This document shows, piece after piece, positions 1 through 7,815 of a stretch of DNA of 32,101 nucleotides. Position 1 is the first letter of the stretch. The number at the start of each line of letters is the position of its first letter. Made by a program: the position numbers and the translations under genes. Under the pieces are notes generated by a model, which saw nothing but the letters and a program-made list of their open reading frames with translations, had not been told where the DNA came from and made no database searches. The DNA is from Pseudomonadota bacterium (GTDB lineage: Bacteria > Pseudomonadota > Gammaproteobacteria > Steroidobacterales > Woeseiaceae): NCBI GenBank assembly GCA_027621915.1, contig JAQCAD010000038.1, forward strand, positions 1-32,101, read 5' to 3'.

Positions 1-732
1 CATCGTCGCATCGAATGTCATCGGCGAATTGGCGTTAATCAGGCTGGTGATCACCGTGTTTTGTTCGACGAACTCGTCACCAAAGACGATTTTCGCCATA
101 TCGACGGAATCCTGAGCCCTTTCAGGTGCCGTGACAGAACCCATGAATGGTTTGTCGCTGTACTTGATATGGCTGTACACCATATCGAAATGTCGTTTAT
201 TGACAGGCAGATCGACGGGTTCGCATACCGTACCGCCGGAATGGTGCAAGCCCGGACTCATATAAGCCAGCTTGACGAAGTTACGAAAATCTTCGATCGA
301 TGCGTAGCGTCGGCCCTTGTCGAGGTCCCGTACAAACGGCGATCCGTAGGCCGGCACAAGCACGGTTCGTTTGCCACCAATAACGACGTTGCGGCCGGGA
401 TTACGCGCGTGCTGTGTGTACTCGGATGGCGCGGTAGCCTGCACAATGGATCGGCATAAGCCACGCGGAAATCGCACGCGCTCACCGTCTATATCGGCGC
501 CTGCATCCTTGAACAATTTCAGCGCCCGCGGAAACTCCTTGAATTCGATGCCGATTTCCTGCAACACGGTTTCCGCATTGTGCTCAATCAGTTGCAGCGC
601 TTCTTCCGAGAGCATTTCGAAGTACGGAATTTTGCGGTCAATATAAGCAGCCGTCGATGTTGGCATCTTCTGGCGCGCGATGCGCCGGGCCTCGCGACCA
701 GCACTTCGTTTTCTGGGTGGATTGCTGCTCAT
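1..732 (-). CDS. MttB-family methylamine/betaine:corrinoid methyltransferase, N-terminal part, cut by window edge
   Basis: The reading frame is open for 244 codons from ATG at 732 to the first base of the window, so the C-terminal half lies outside. The protein matches the N-terminal half of the trimethylamine methyltransferase (MttB) superfamily, usually about 480-520 residues; the stretch reading SPGLHHSGGTVCEPVDLP and the following DKPFMGSVTAPERA are typical of non-methanogen members. Family members move a methyl group from a quaternary or tertiary amine to a cognate corrinoid protein in the cytoplasm. Substrate cannot be read from this half; glycine betaine, carnitine, gamma-butyrobetaine or proline betaine are candidates given the carnitine genes upstream. 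The pyrrolysine codon of archaeal MttB would lie beyond the window, so it cannot be excluded, but I expect a non-pyrrolysine member. A weak AGGTG site precedes the ATG. It differs clearly from the second MttB homologue at 13.7-15.2 kb, so the two probably have different substrates. Confidence 0.85.
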   Translation of the reverse strand, partial: MSSNPPRKRSAGREARRIARQKMPTSTAAYIDRKIPYFEMLSEEALQLIEHNAETVLQEIGIEFKEFPRALKLFKDAGADIDGERVRFPRGLCRSIVQATAPSEYTQHARNPGRNVVIGGKRTVLVPAYGSPFVRDLDKGRRYASIEDFRNFVKLAYMSPGLHHSGGTVCEPVDLPVNKRHFDMVYSHIKYSDKPFMGSVTAPERAQDSVDMAKIVFGDEFVEQNTVITSLINANSPMTFDATM

Positions 733-937
733 GATTGCACCTGGTCTGTAGCCCAAAATAAATACTAATCGCTTGGTTTGAAAAACATTTTTTGGCAGCG
801 AAGTGTGTTCCAGTTACCGTCCCGCTGCATGGTCAATTGCGACATTGTTCTGGTCAAAAGCGACAATTATCGCGGCTGGCGAACCCCGGCAGGGACCATC
901 TCGGCCGCGCCGCCGGCGTCAGTATGGCCGGCATGAA
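733..937 (-). promoter_or_regulatory. Intergenic region with AT-rich tract, possible promoter for the MttB-family gene
   Basis: About 205 bp separate the aldehyde dehydrogenase remnant from the MttB-family start. Roughly positions 755-795 are markedly AT-rich in a GC-rich setting, and on the minus strand contain TAGTATTTAT-like -10 material, but no clear -35 box. This suggests the methyltransferase can be transcribed independently of the upstream carnitine operon. The rest of the stretch shows no gene. The promoter is inferred from composition and spacing only. Confidence 0.3.
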
Positions 938-1385
938 TCAGAACGTTCTCGGTACGCTCCCAAGGTTCGCGTAAATCGTCTTTACCTGTGTGTAGTACTG
1001 AATCGCCTGGATTCCGTTTTCCCTGCCCAGGCCGGACTGTTTATAGCCACCGAAAGGCACTTCGGGCGGCGTTACGTTGTAATCATTGATCCAGACCGAG
1101 CCTGCCTGGAGCCGGTTAGCAACTCGATGTGCGCGACTGAAATCCCTCGTGAATACAGCACTCGACAGGCCAAACCGGGTGTTGTTCGCCCGATCGATCG
1201 CTTCGTCCTCCGTCTTGAACGACAAAACAGACATTAAAGGTCCGAACACTTCTTCGCGCACGAAACTCATATCGTCGCGACAATCGGCAAAAATTGCTGG
1301 TGACATAGGCACCGCCGACATAGTTCCGCTGTTTCGGCAGCGTGGTCCCGGGTCCGCAGATGTTGGGCATATCAAGCTTTGTCAT
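938..1385 (-). pseudogene. Betaine-aldehyde-type aldehyde dehydrogenase, internally deleted and frameshifted
   Basis: Two pieces of one aldehyde dehydrogenase lie in different frames. The N-terminal piece starts with ATG at 1385, whose bases overlap the upstream TGA in an ATGA junction, and reads through LPKQRNYVGGAYV, a normal start for a BetB-like enzyme. At about 1298-1303 it meets, in another frame, the family's C-terminal portion: PAIFADCRDD, VREEVFGP, FGGYKQSGLGRENG, ending at TGA 938-940. About 350 residues are missing, including the nucleotide fold and the catalytic Cys and Glu. An intact enzyme has about 490 residues; here about 28 plus 115 remain. Both breakpoints fall at a GAYV-type motif that occurs near both ends of such enzymes, so a deletion between short repeats is plausible. 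The intact ancestor might have oxidised trimethylaminobutyraldehyde or betaine aldehyde; this is inferred from its neighbours. An assembly error is the alternative. Confidence 0.8.
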
Positions 1386-3454
1386 TGGGTAGCCTGATCC
1401 TCGTCACTTCGCCTGCGAATGAATGCATCGACCGCGACGACGCCTTTTGGTAACACCAGTAAAGGATTTACGTCGAGTTCGAGCAATGAATCATGATGCT
1501 GGACAGCATAACGGCCAATTGCCTCGATGGCATCCAGGAGCGCCTGCCGGTCACCGGCCAATTGGGTGCGAAATCCCGCTAACAGCCGGTTTGCCTTGAG
1601 TGACCCGATCGCCACGTCTATTTCGTGACGTTGTGCCGGCAACAGTACGGGGACGGTGTCATCGAGCAACTCGACCAGGGTGCCGCCAACTCCAATCAAC
1701 ATGGTAAGACCGAAGGTCCTGTCTCTGCTGACGCCGACGATCATTTCGACCACTGTCGGGCCCACCATTTTTTCGATCAGGAACCGGTCAAATCGGTCGC
1801 TCATTCTGTGCAACGCGGCGGCTACGGCTTCACTGCTACCCAGATTGATGGCGACGGCACCTGCCTCGCTCTTGTGGGCAAGTTCGCTGGAAACTGCTTT
1901 CAATACGAGCGGATAGCCCAGCGTCTCGGCGGCATCGAGCACTTCAAGAGCGCTGCACAGGCGGCCGTCCGGCACCTCCAGGCCACAACCAACCAGTTCC
2001 TGCTTGCTGTCCCATTCATCCAGCGCAGTCGCTGGTCCGTCGTACCCGGCTGCAGCCATCACGGGTAACACGATTTCAACATTGCGTTGTGCCCGACCGA
2101 TGAAAGCCGCGGCCCGAATGGCATACAGACAATCGTCGATGCCTTGCATCGGTGCGATACCGGCAGCTTTAAGGCGGTTTCTGGCGCTTTGGGGCATTGT
2201 TTCCGGCAGTGAGGACACAATCACCGCATGGCGACCGGTAGCCGCTACTGCGCCGACCAATGCACGCTCGGCGATCTCCCAGTTTGCGGTTCGGTCGCCG
2301 TCACCGGGTGGGTAGTCGAGTACGAGCAGGGTGCAGGCGAATTGATTATTGAGTACCTCGGCAAAGCAGTCGCGCAACTTGTCGTAATTGCCCCAGACGT
2401 AAAGGTGATAGTCCAGCGGATTCGAGATGTGCACGTTAGGCCCGAGTAATTTCTGCAGCGTCGCGGCGGAATGATCGGAGAATGACGGCGTACTCAAGTG
2501 CAACGCTTCGGCACAATCAGCAACCAGCGACGCATCGCCGCCGGAGCAGCTCATCGATCCTATCGTGTCATCGGCCAACGGACCGACAAGAGACAGGAAC
2601 TTGAGTGTTTCAACAAACTGCGACAAAGAATCGCAGCGTGCGATGCCCACCCTTTTGAATAATGCAGTGTAAAGTTTATCGGATCCGGACAGTGAACCCG
2701 TATGGCTCAAGGTTATCTCAGCACCGCGTGATGAGCGCCCGGTTTTAAGCGCGACGATCGGAATACCTTGGTGCAATGCCCGAATGGCTGCACTGGAAAA
2801 TGCCGCAACATCATCTATGCCCTCGATGTGCAGACCAATTGCAGTGACGCGTGGGTCCATAAGCAATGCGTCAATGTAGTCGTGGATTCCCAGTGTGCTG
2901 TTGTTTCCCACCGAAATGACATAGCCATAGTCGAGGCCACGTTGCTGCATGGTCAGGTTGATCGCTATGTTGCCGCTTTGCGAGATCAGGGCGACACCGC
3001 GATCGACCCGATTGCCACCGTGTTGATCCGGCCAAAGCGCAACGCCGTCAAGATAATTCAGGTAACCATGGCAATTCGGTCCGATCACCGCCATGTGTCC
3101 GGCCGCGTCCCGAAGGCGTCGCTGCAATCCGGCCCCATCGTCACCGATTTCCGCGAAACCGGCAGCGAAGCAAACGGCCCCCGGTGCACCCAGCGCCGAC
3201 AATTCCCGAACGATCTGAAGTGATGCCTCCGGAGGTGCCGCGATGAAGCTTGCATCGGGGACTGAGGGCAGGTCATTGACGCTCGCCACGCATGGAACGC
3301 CGGCCAACTCTTTCCTGCCAGGGTTAACGGCCCAGAGTTCTCCCCCAAAACCAATGGCTTTGCACTGGCGGATAACCTCCGCTGCGCTCTCGCCACCGAT
3401 TACTGCGATCGATCCGGGAGTTAGCAATCGCATCAGCGCGCGTGCACGAGACAT
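1382..3454 (-). CDS. Acyl-CoA synthetase, NDP-forming (ADP-forming acetyl-CoA synthetase family)
   Basis: A protein of 690 residues with the fused ACD architecture: CoA-binding Rossmann domain (about 1-130, with SIAVIGG and the GPNCHGYLN segment), succinyl-CoA-synthetase-like domains with phosphohistidine motif SHTGS (His at about 251), and a C-terminal ATP-grasp domain (about 470-690, with VLKAVSSELAHKSEAGAV). The family interconverts acid + CoA + NTP and acyl-CoA + NDP + phosphate through a phosphohistidine. Between caiD and the aldehyde dehydrogenase remnant, the likely job is activation of gamma-butyrobetaine or crotonobetaine, replacing CaiC. Because the reaction is reversible it could also recover NTP from betainyl- or carnitinyl-CoA. 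I chose ATG 3454, preceded by AGGG seven bases upstream, over an in-frame TTG at 3469. The gap to caiD is 18 bp. Its stop overlaps the next start (ATGA). Family is secure; substrate is inferred. Confidence 0.9.
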   Translation of the reverse strand: MSRARALMRLLTPGSIAVIGGESAAEVIRQCKAIGFGGELWAVNPGRKELAGVPCVASVNDLPSVPDASFIAAPPEASLQIVRELSALGAPGAVCFAAGFAEIGDDGAGLQRRLRDAAGHMAVIGPNCHGYLNYLDGVALWPDQHGGNRVDRGVALISQSGNIAINLTMQQRGLDYGYVISVGNNSTLGIHDYIDALLMDPRVTAIGLHIEGIDDVAAFSSAAIRALHQGIPIVALKTGRSSRGAEITLSHTGSLSGSDKLYTALFKRVGIARCDSLSQFVETLKFLSLVGPLADDTIGSMSCSGGDASLVADCAEALHLSTPSFSDHSAATLQKLLGPNVHISNPLDYHLYVWGNYDKLRDCFAEVLNNQFACTLLVLDYPPGDGDRTANWEIAERALVGAVAATGRHAVIVSSLPETMPQSARNRLKAAGIAPMQGIDDCLYAIRAAAFIGRAQRNVEIVLPVMAAAGYDGPATALDEWDSKQELVGCGLEVPDGRLCSALEVLDAAETLGYPLVLKAVSSELAHKSEAGAVAINLGSSEAVAAALHRMSDRFDRFLIEKMVGPTVVEMIVGVSRDRTFGLTMLIGVGGTLVELLDDTVPVLLPAQRHEIDVAIGSLKANRLLAGFRTQLAGDRQALLDAIEAIGRYAVQHHDSLLELDVNPLLVLPKGVVAVDAFIRRRSDEDQATQ

Positions 3455-3472
3455 AGCGTTGCCCTGCAACCG

Positions 3473-4258
3473 TTACTTGCCTTGCCAGACCGGGTCGCGT
3501 TTTTCTGCAAACGCACGCGCACCCTCGAGCTGATCTTCACTGGAGTAGAGCGCATCGACGGTTGAAAATTCACGACCGGTTATTTTTTTAAGCGCCGGCA
3601 GGAATTGCATGTTTTCAGCTTCCCGCACGACTTCCTTGATTGCCGCATAAACCAAAGGTGGTCCCGCTTCGATTACCCGTGCGATCTCCCAGGCCCGTTC
3701 CATCAATTGCGCAGCCGGCACGATTTCATTCACGAATCCCCAGCGATTGCCCTCAACGGCGTCGAGCCAGCGACCGGTTAACAACATCTCCATGGCAATG
3801 TGATACGGAATGCGTTTCGGCAATTTGATTGACGCGGCGTCGGCTACCGTGCCGGAACGAATTTCCGGTAATGCAAACGTTGCGTGATCGGCCGCAATGA
3901 TGATGTCGGCGCACAATGCGATTTCAAACCCACCGCCGCAGCAGATGCCATTCACCGCGCAGATCACCGGCTTGTTGAAATTCTCCAGTTCCTGGATGCC
4001 ACCGAACCCGCCGATGCCGTAGTCACCATCGACCTCTTCACCGCCTGCAGCCGCTTTGAGGTCCCAACCTGCAGAAAAAAACCGGTCGCCGCCACCGGAA
4101 ATGATTGCGACTCGCAGCTTCGGGTTGTCCCGAAAATCGGAAAAAATCTCACCCAGGCGAGTGCTGGTTGCGCGATCGATAGCGTTGGCTTTCGGGCGAT
4201 CGATGATGACTTCGAGAATACCACCGTCCGTACGCGTTTTAACTTCTGCTGCTGTCAT
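3473..4258 (-). CDS. caiD: Crotonobetainyl-CoA hydratase / carnitinyl-CoA dehydratase (CaiD-like)
   Basis: A 261-residue crotonase that resembles E. coli CaiD throughout: RPKANAID near 21, FFSAGWDLKAAA at about 60-71, GGGFEIALCAD at about 108, and the C-terminal AFAEKRDPVWQGK that is nearly diagnostic of CaiD. The two glutamates used by CaiD are present (about E112 and E132). The enzyme adds water to crotonobetainyl-CoA to give L-carnitinyl-CoA, reversibly, in the cytoplasm. It starts at ATG 4258, 14 bp after the acyl-CoA dehydrogenase stop, and is followed by the synthetase gene. In this cluster it probably runs toward carnitinyl-CoA so that carnitine can be oxidised by the dehydrogenase two genes upstream. 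In enterobacteria the same enzyme serves anaerobic carnitine reduction instead. No CaiB CoA-transferase is present in the window. Confidence 0.92.
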   Translation of the reverse strand: MTAAEVKTRTDGGILEVIIDRPKANAIDRATSTRLGEIFSDFRDNPKLRVAIISGGGDRFFSAGWDLKAAAGGEEVDGDYGIGGFGGIQELENFNKPVICAVNGICCGGGFEIALCADIIIAADHATFALPEIRSGTVADAASIKLPKRIPYHIAMEMLLTGRWLDAVEGNRWGFVNEIVPAAQLMERAWEIARVIEAGPPLVYAAIKEVVREAENMQFLPALKKITGREFSTVDALYSSEDQLEGARAFAEKRDPVWQGK

Positions 4259-4272
4259 GTTGAGTTTCCGGA

Positions 4273-5433
4273 TCAGGATTCCAGGGGCCGCAATAATTCA
4301 CGACTGATTATGTGCCTTTGTATCTCGGATGTGCCGTCCCAGATCCTTTCGACGCGCGCATCGCGCCAGAAGCGTTCGAGCGGTAAATCACTCATCAGTC
4401 CCATGCCACCAAAAATCTGCAGCGCCTCGTCTGTGACCCGAGCCAGCATTTCTGTCGCATAGAGTTTCGCGCTCGCGATCTCACGATTGCACGGTAAGTC
4501 CCTGTCGACACGCCAGGCTGCCGACAGCGTCAGCCAGTCAGCGGCATCAATCTCGGTAATCATGTCCGCCAGCTTGAACGAGATGCCCTGGAATTTGCCG
4601 ATCGACTGCCCAAATTGCTTGCGCTCGACGCAGTAAGGCACGGCCAGGTCCAGGACACGTCGCGCCCGGCCTACGCTCATCGTAGCAACGGTGAGCCGGG
4701 TCGCTCGCAACCAGCGATTGGCCAGTTCAAATCCGCGATGCGGTTCACCAAGCATCTGCGTCCCGGGTAAACGGCAATTGTCAAAGTTCAATATAGAGTT
4801 GTGATATCCCCGGTGCGACACGGATTCGTACCCGGTTCGAATTTCGAAACCGGGAGTTCCCCGGTCAACCAGGAAGCAGCTTATTTTCTTTTTCGGTCCT
4901 CGAGAGGTTTCCTCCTCGCCGGTGGCGACAAACACGATGACAAAGTCCGCAATATCGGCATGGCTGATAAAGTGCTTGCTGCCATTGACAACCCAGTCGC
5001 TTCCATCCTCGCGGGCATTGCACTTCATGCCTCGCACATCGGATCCGGCATCAGGCTCGGACATCGCCAGCGCGTCAAATTTTTCGCCTGCGATCGCCGG
5101 CAACAAATAACGCTCACGTTGTTCACCCTCGCAGGCAACGAGAATTCCGGAGGGTCGCCCGAAATAAACACTGAGCGCCATCGAGGCTCGCCCCAGTTCC
5201 CGTTCCAGCAAGGTGAAGTCCAAATGATTCAGCCCACCACCACCGAATTCCTCAGGCATGTTGGCAGCAAAAAAACCGATTTCCTTGCACTTCGCGGCAA
5301 TCGACTGTCCCAGTTCGGGCGAGACCTTGCCGGTTCGCTCAACTTCGGCTTCGTGCGGATACAGTTCATTTTCAACAAACGACCTGACGGTATCCACGAT
5401 CATTTGCTGTTCGTCGCTCAGTGCAAAATTCAT
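4273..5433 (-). CDS. Acyl-CoA dehydrogenase, probable gamma-butyrobetainyl-CoA (CaiA-like) dehydrogenase
   Basis: A 386-residue flavin-dependent acyl-CoA dehydrogenase with the three standard domains: N-terminal helices (LSDEQQMIVDTVRSFV), the middle FAD region (AMSEPDAGSD at about 123-132), and the C-terminal bundle (RKQFGQSIGKFQ, LQIFGGMGL, WDGTSEIQRHI). I start it at ATG 5433, where the conserved N-terminus begins, rather than at an in-frame start upstream that would overlap the previous gene. By context it desaturates gamma-butyrobetainyl-CoA to crotonobetainyl-CoA, passing electrons to an ETF not seen here. It sits 13 bp after the carnitine dehydrogenase gene and 14 bp before caiD. The residue aligned with the usual catalytic Glu of short/medium-chain enzymes (YEGTSEIQR) is Asp, at about 366. 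No alternative Glu of the isovaleryl-CoA dehydrogenase type is apparent. Function is inferred from context. Confidence 0.85.
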   Translation of the reverse strand: MNFALSDEQQMIVDTVRSFVENELYPHEAEVERTGKVSPELGQSIAAKCKEIGFFAANMPEEFGGGGLNHLDFTLLERELGRASMALSVYFGRPSGILVACEGEQRERYLLPAIAGEKFDALAMSEPDAGSDVRGMKCNAREDGSDWVVNGSKHFISHADIADFVIVFVATGEEETSRGPKKKISCFLVDRGTPGFEIRTGYESVSHRGYHNSILNFDNCRLPGTQMLGEPHRGFELANRWLRATRLTVATMSVGRARRVLDLAVPYCVERKQFGQSIGKFQGISFKLADMITEIDAADWLTLSAAWRVDRDLPCNREIASAKLYATEMLARVTDEALQIFGGMGLMSDLPLERFWRDARVERIWDGTSEIQRHIISRELLRPLES

Positions 5434-5446
5434 AGTGCTTTGCCCG

Positions 5447-6907
5447 TTATCGCTGGCCAACAAATCGACCTGCTGTCTCTGGTTTCGGCAAAGTCGAATG
5501 TGCACTCGACATTGCCATCAGTTTTGCCGTCGCAGCGCTTTGGGCAGCTGCAACCTTGCCCGACTGCGTATTTACGTGCAGGTACATCGCCTCCAGTGTC
5601 GCCAGCAGTCGGTCATCGGCGGCGGCGTGCATGCGATAGAAAACATGCAGCCTTTTTGCATCCGCCATCAGAATCTGTGCGGTTGTGTAATAAGGCTCGT
5701 TCGCGCCGACCTCATCGTAGTATTGATTGTGCGTTTCAGCGGTGTAGTAACTGTGGCCAGCCGCTACATAGTCGTCATGCAGCCCGACTCGTCTTAGCAA
5801 CGCTTCGCAGCTATCGCTGAACACCTGGACGTAACGAAACTCAGTCATGTGACCGTTGTAATCGATCCAGGCGGGCAGAACGGTGGATTCAAGCAGGCGC
5901 GTTGGTGCCGAATCGTCAATCGACGCTGCATCACCGGTCATTTTGGCGAGTCGTTTGTCATTCTGATTCAGAATTCGGCCTGCGCCCCAGTCACGTTCTT
6001 TCAGGGAACGCAGGAATCCGACGAGGTTGCGATCACGTATCGCCTCAAGTTCGCGTATCCCGTATTGGCCGGACTGCGCATCGGACTGGCTGGCAATCTT
6101 CTGCACCAGTTCCTCATCGAGATCCGGCACATCGGTCAATTTGGTCCATGGCCACGCGAGGCACGGTCCGAATTGACGAATGAAATGCGCCATGCCTTCT
6201 TCACCGCCGGCCAGACGATAAGTTTCGAAAAGTCCCATCTGTCCCCAGCGCAGGCCGAAGCCGTAACGAATCGCGTTATCGATTTCTTCGGTCGTCGCAA
6301 TGTCGTCCTTGATCAGCCACAACGCTTCGCGCCACACGGCTTCCAGGAATCGATCCGCGATATGGGCGTCGATCTCGTGGCGGACTACCAACGGCTCCAT
6401 GCCGATCGAACGCAATAACTCGCAGGCCCGATCCCGAACGTCGTCGCTGCAACCGGGACCGGCAACGACTTCGGCTAACGGCAGCAGGTAAACCGGGTTA
6501 AAGGGATGTGCAACCAGTATCTGTCCGGGCCTGATCGCGCCGGCCTGCAACTCGCTGGGTTTGAAACCCGACGTAGACGAGCCAAGGATCGCGTGTGCCG
6601 GTGCATGCTTTTGAATTTCGGCGATGACTTTGTGTTTCAGCGCGAGCTCTTCCGGAACGCTTTCCTGAATCCAGTCGGCCTCGGCTACCGCCTGGGCCAA
6701 GGATGCCGCATAGCTCAGCTTGCCTCTCGCTGGCATCGGTACGTCGGCCAGTGCGGGCAGACTTTTGCCGGCGTTTGCCAGGATCTCTGCTATTTGCGTC
6801 CTGACCCGCGGATTCGGATCGGACACGGCCACGTCCCAGCCGTGTAACAGGAATCGTGCAGCCCAGCCGCCACCGATTACGCCGCCACCAACAATGGCTG
6901 CTTTCAT
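5447..6907 (-). CDS. lcdH: L-carnitine dehydrogenase fused to a betainyl-CoA thioesterase-type domain
   Basis: A 486-residue two-domain protein. Residues 1-325 are a 3-hydroxyacyl-CoA-dehydrogenase-type NAD oxidoreductase: dinucleotide motif GGGVIG at 7-12, SSTSGF at about 110, and the HPFNP catalytic-His region at about 134. This is the L-carnitine dehydrogenase subgroup, which makes 3-dehydrocarnitine. Residues about 335-486 are a hot-dog thioesterase with LPAWIDYNGHMTEFRY; Asp349 is the likely catalytic acid. In Pseudomonas these activities are separate genes (cdhA and cdhB); fusions are known elsewhere. The thioesterase should release glycine betaine from the betainyl-CoA made by the BKACE enzyme encoded just upstream, with which this gene shares a 4-bp ATGA overlap. 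A role for the thioesterase on carnitinyl-CoA is also possible, since no CoA-transferase is nearby. Cytoplasmic. Confidence 0.9.
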   Translation of the reverse strand: MKAAIVGGGVIGGGWAARFLLHGWDVAVSDPNPRVRTQIAEILANAGKSLPALADVPMPARGKLSYAASLAQAVAEADWIQESVPEELALKHKVIAEIQKHAPAHAILGSSTSGFKPSELQAGAIRPGQILVAHPFNPVYLLPLAEVVAGPGCSDDVRDRACELLRSIGMEPLVVRHEIDAHIADRFLEAVWREALWLIKDDIATTEEIDNAIRYGFGLRWGQMGLFETYRLAGGEEGMAHFIRQFGPCLAWPWTKLTDVPDLDEELVQKIASQSDAQSGQYGIRELEAIRDRNLVGFLRSLKERDWGAGRILNQNDKRLAKMTGDAASIDDSAPTRLLESTVLPAWIDYNGHMTEFRYVQVFSDSCEALLRRVGLHDDYVAAGHSYYTAETHNQYYDEVGANEPYYTTAQILMADAKRLHVFYRMHAAADDRLLATLEAMYLHVNTQSGKVAAAQSAATAKLMAMSSAHSTLPKPETAGRFVGQR

Positions 6908-7815
6908 CGCGGCGCGCGTTTCGTCAGTTGCAGTTTTTCGCGCACTGCCGCTGGCGTCATTACCCTGGCACCCATCGCCTCGATAATCGTCACCGCGCGT
7001 TCAACCAATTGCGCGTTAGTAGCCAACACACCTTTGTCGAGATACAGGTTGTCTTCGAGCCCGACGCGCACATTGCCGCCCGCCAGCACGGCCGCGGCAA
7101 CATATGGCATTTCATTTCGACCCAGGGAAAAGGCAGAGAAATGCCAATCACCGGGAACGTTCGCGACCATTGCCATAAAAGTATTGAGATCATCCGGCGC
7201 ACCCCAGGGAACGCCCATGCACAACTGTACGAGGATTGGTGATTTGATTATTCCCTCAGCGGCCAGTTGCTTGGCGAACCACAAATGCCCGGTGTCGAAT
7301 GCCTCTATTTCGACGCGCACGTCAAGGTCGGTCATCATTTGTCCCATCGCACGCAGCATGCCGGGTGTATTGGTCATGACGTAGTCGGCTTCGGCGAAAT
7401 TCATTGTGCCGCAGTCGAGCGTGCAGATTTCGGGCAGACATTCGGCCACATGTTCGACGCGCTCGGCCGCTGACGCCATGTCGGTGGCAGCTTCATTCAA
7501 TGGTAGCGGCGCTTCGGCCGGCCCGAATATCAGGTCGCCGCCCATTCCGGCCGTCAGGTTGATGACGACATCGGTATCCGCTGCGCGTATACGTTCGGTA
7601 ACCTCGCGGTAGAGGTCGACGCGACGGGAGTGCTTGCCGGTTTTTGGATCGCGTACGTGACAATGTACGATCGCGGCACCCGCTTTGGCCGCGTCAATCG
7701 CACTGTCCGCGATTTCTTTGGGCGTTCGCGGCACATGCGGCGACTTGTCTTGTGTATTGCCCGAACCGGTTACGGGGCAGGTAATAAATACTTCTCTGTT
7801 CATTGCCAAAGGCAT
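6904..7815 (-). CDS. cdhC: Beta-keto acid cleavage enzyme (BKACE/DUF849), dehydrocarnitine-cleaving
   Basis: A 303-residue TIM-barrel BKACE. Expected metal ligands are visible: H51 and H53 in VHCHVRDP and E254 in VGLEDN. BKACE enzymes condense a beta-keto acid with acetyl-CoA and split it into a CoA ester and acetoacetate. The 3-dehydrocarnitine member gives betainyl-CoA plus acetoacetate. Assignment to dehydrocarnitine rests on the directly coupled carnitine dehydrogenase/thioesterase gene (4-bp overlap) and the N-terminal ITCPVTGSG and TQDKSPHVPRTP segments common in this subgroup. It is the first gene of the minus-strand catabolic operon. ATG 7815 is preceded by a strong GGAGG about seven bases upstream, which favours it over the second ATG at 7803. 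The divergent region on its upstream side carries palindromes that may control it. Confidence 0.88.
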   Translation of the reverse strand: MPLAMNREVFITCPVTGSGNTQDKSPHVPRTPKEIADSAIDAAKAGAAIVHCHVRDPKTGKHSRRVDLYREVTERIRAADTDVVINLTAGMGGDLIFGPAEAPLPLNEAATDMASAAERVEHVAECLPEICTLDCGTMNFAEADYVMTNTPGMLRAMGQMMTDLDVRVEIEAFDTGHLWFAKQLAAEGIIKSPILVQLCMGVPWGAPDDLNTFMAMVANVPGDWHFSAFSLGRNEMPYVAAAVLAGGNVRVGLEDNLYLDKGVLATNAQLVERAVTIIEAMGARVMTPAAVREKLQLTKRAPR

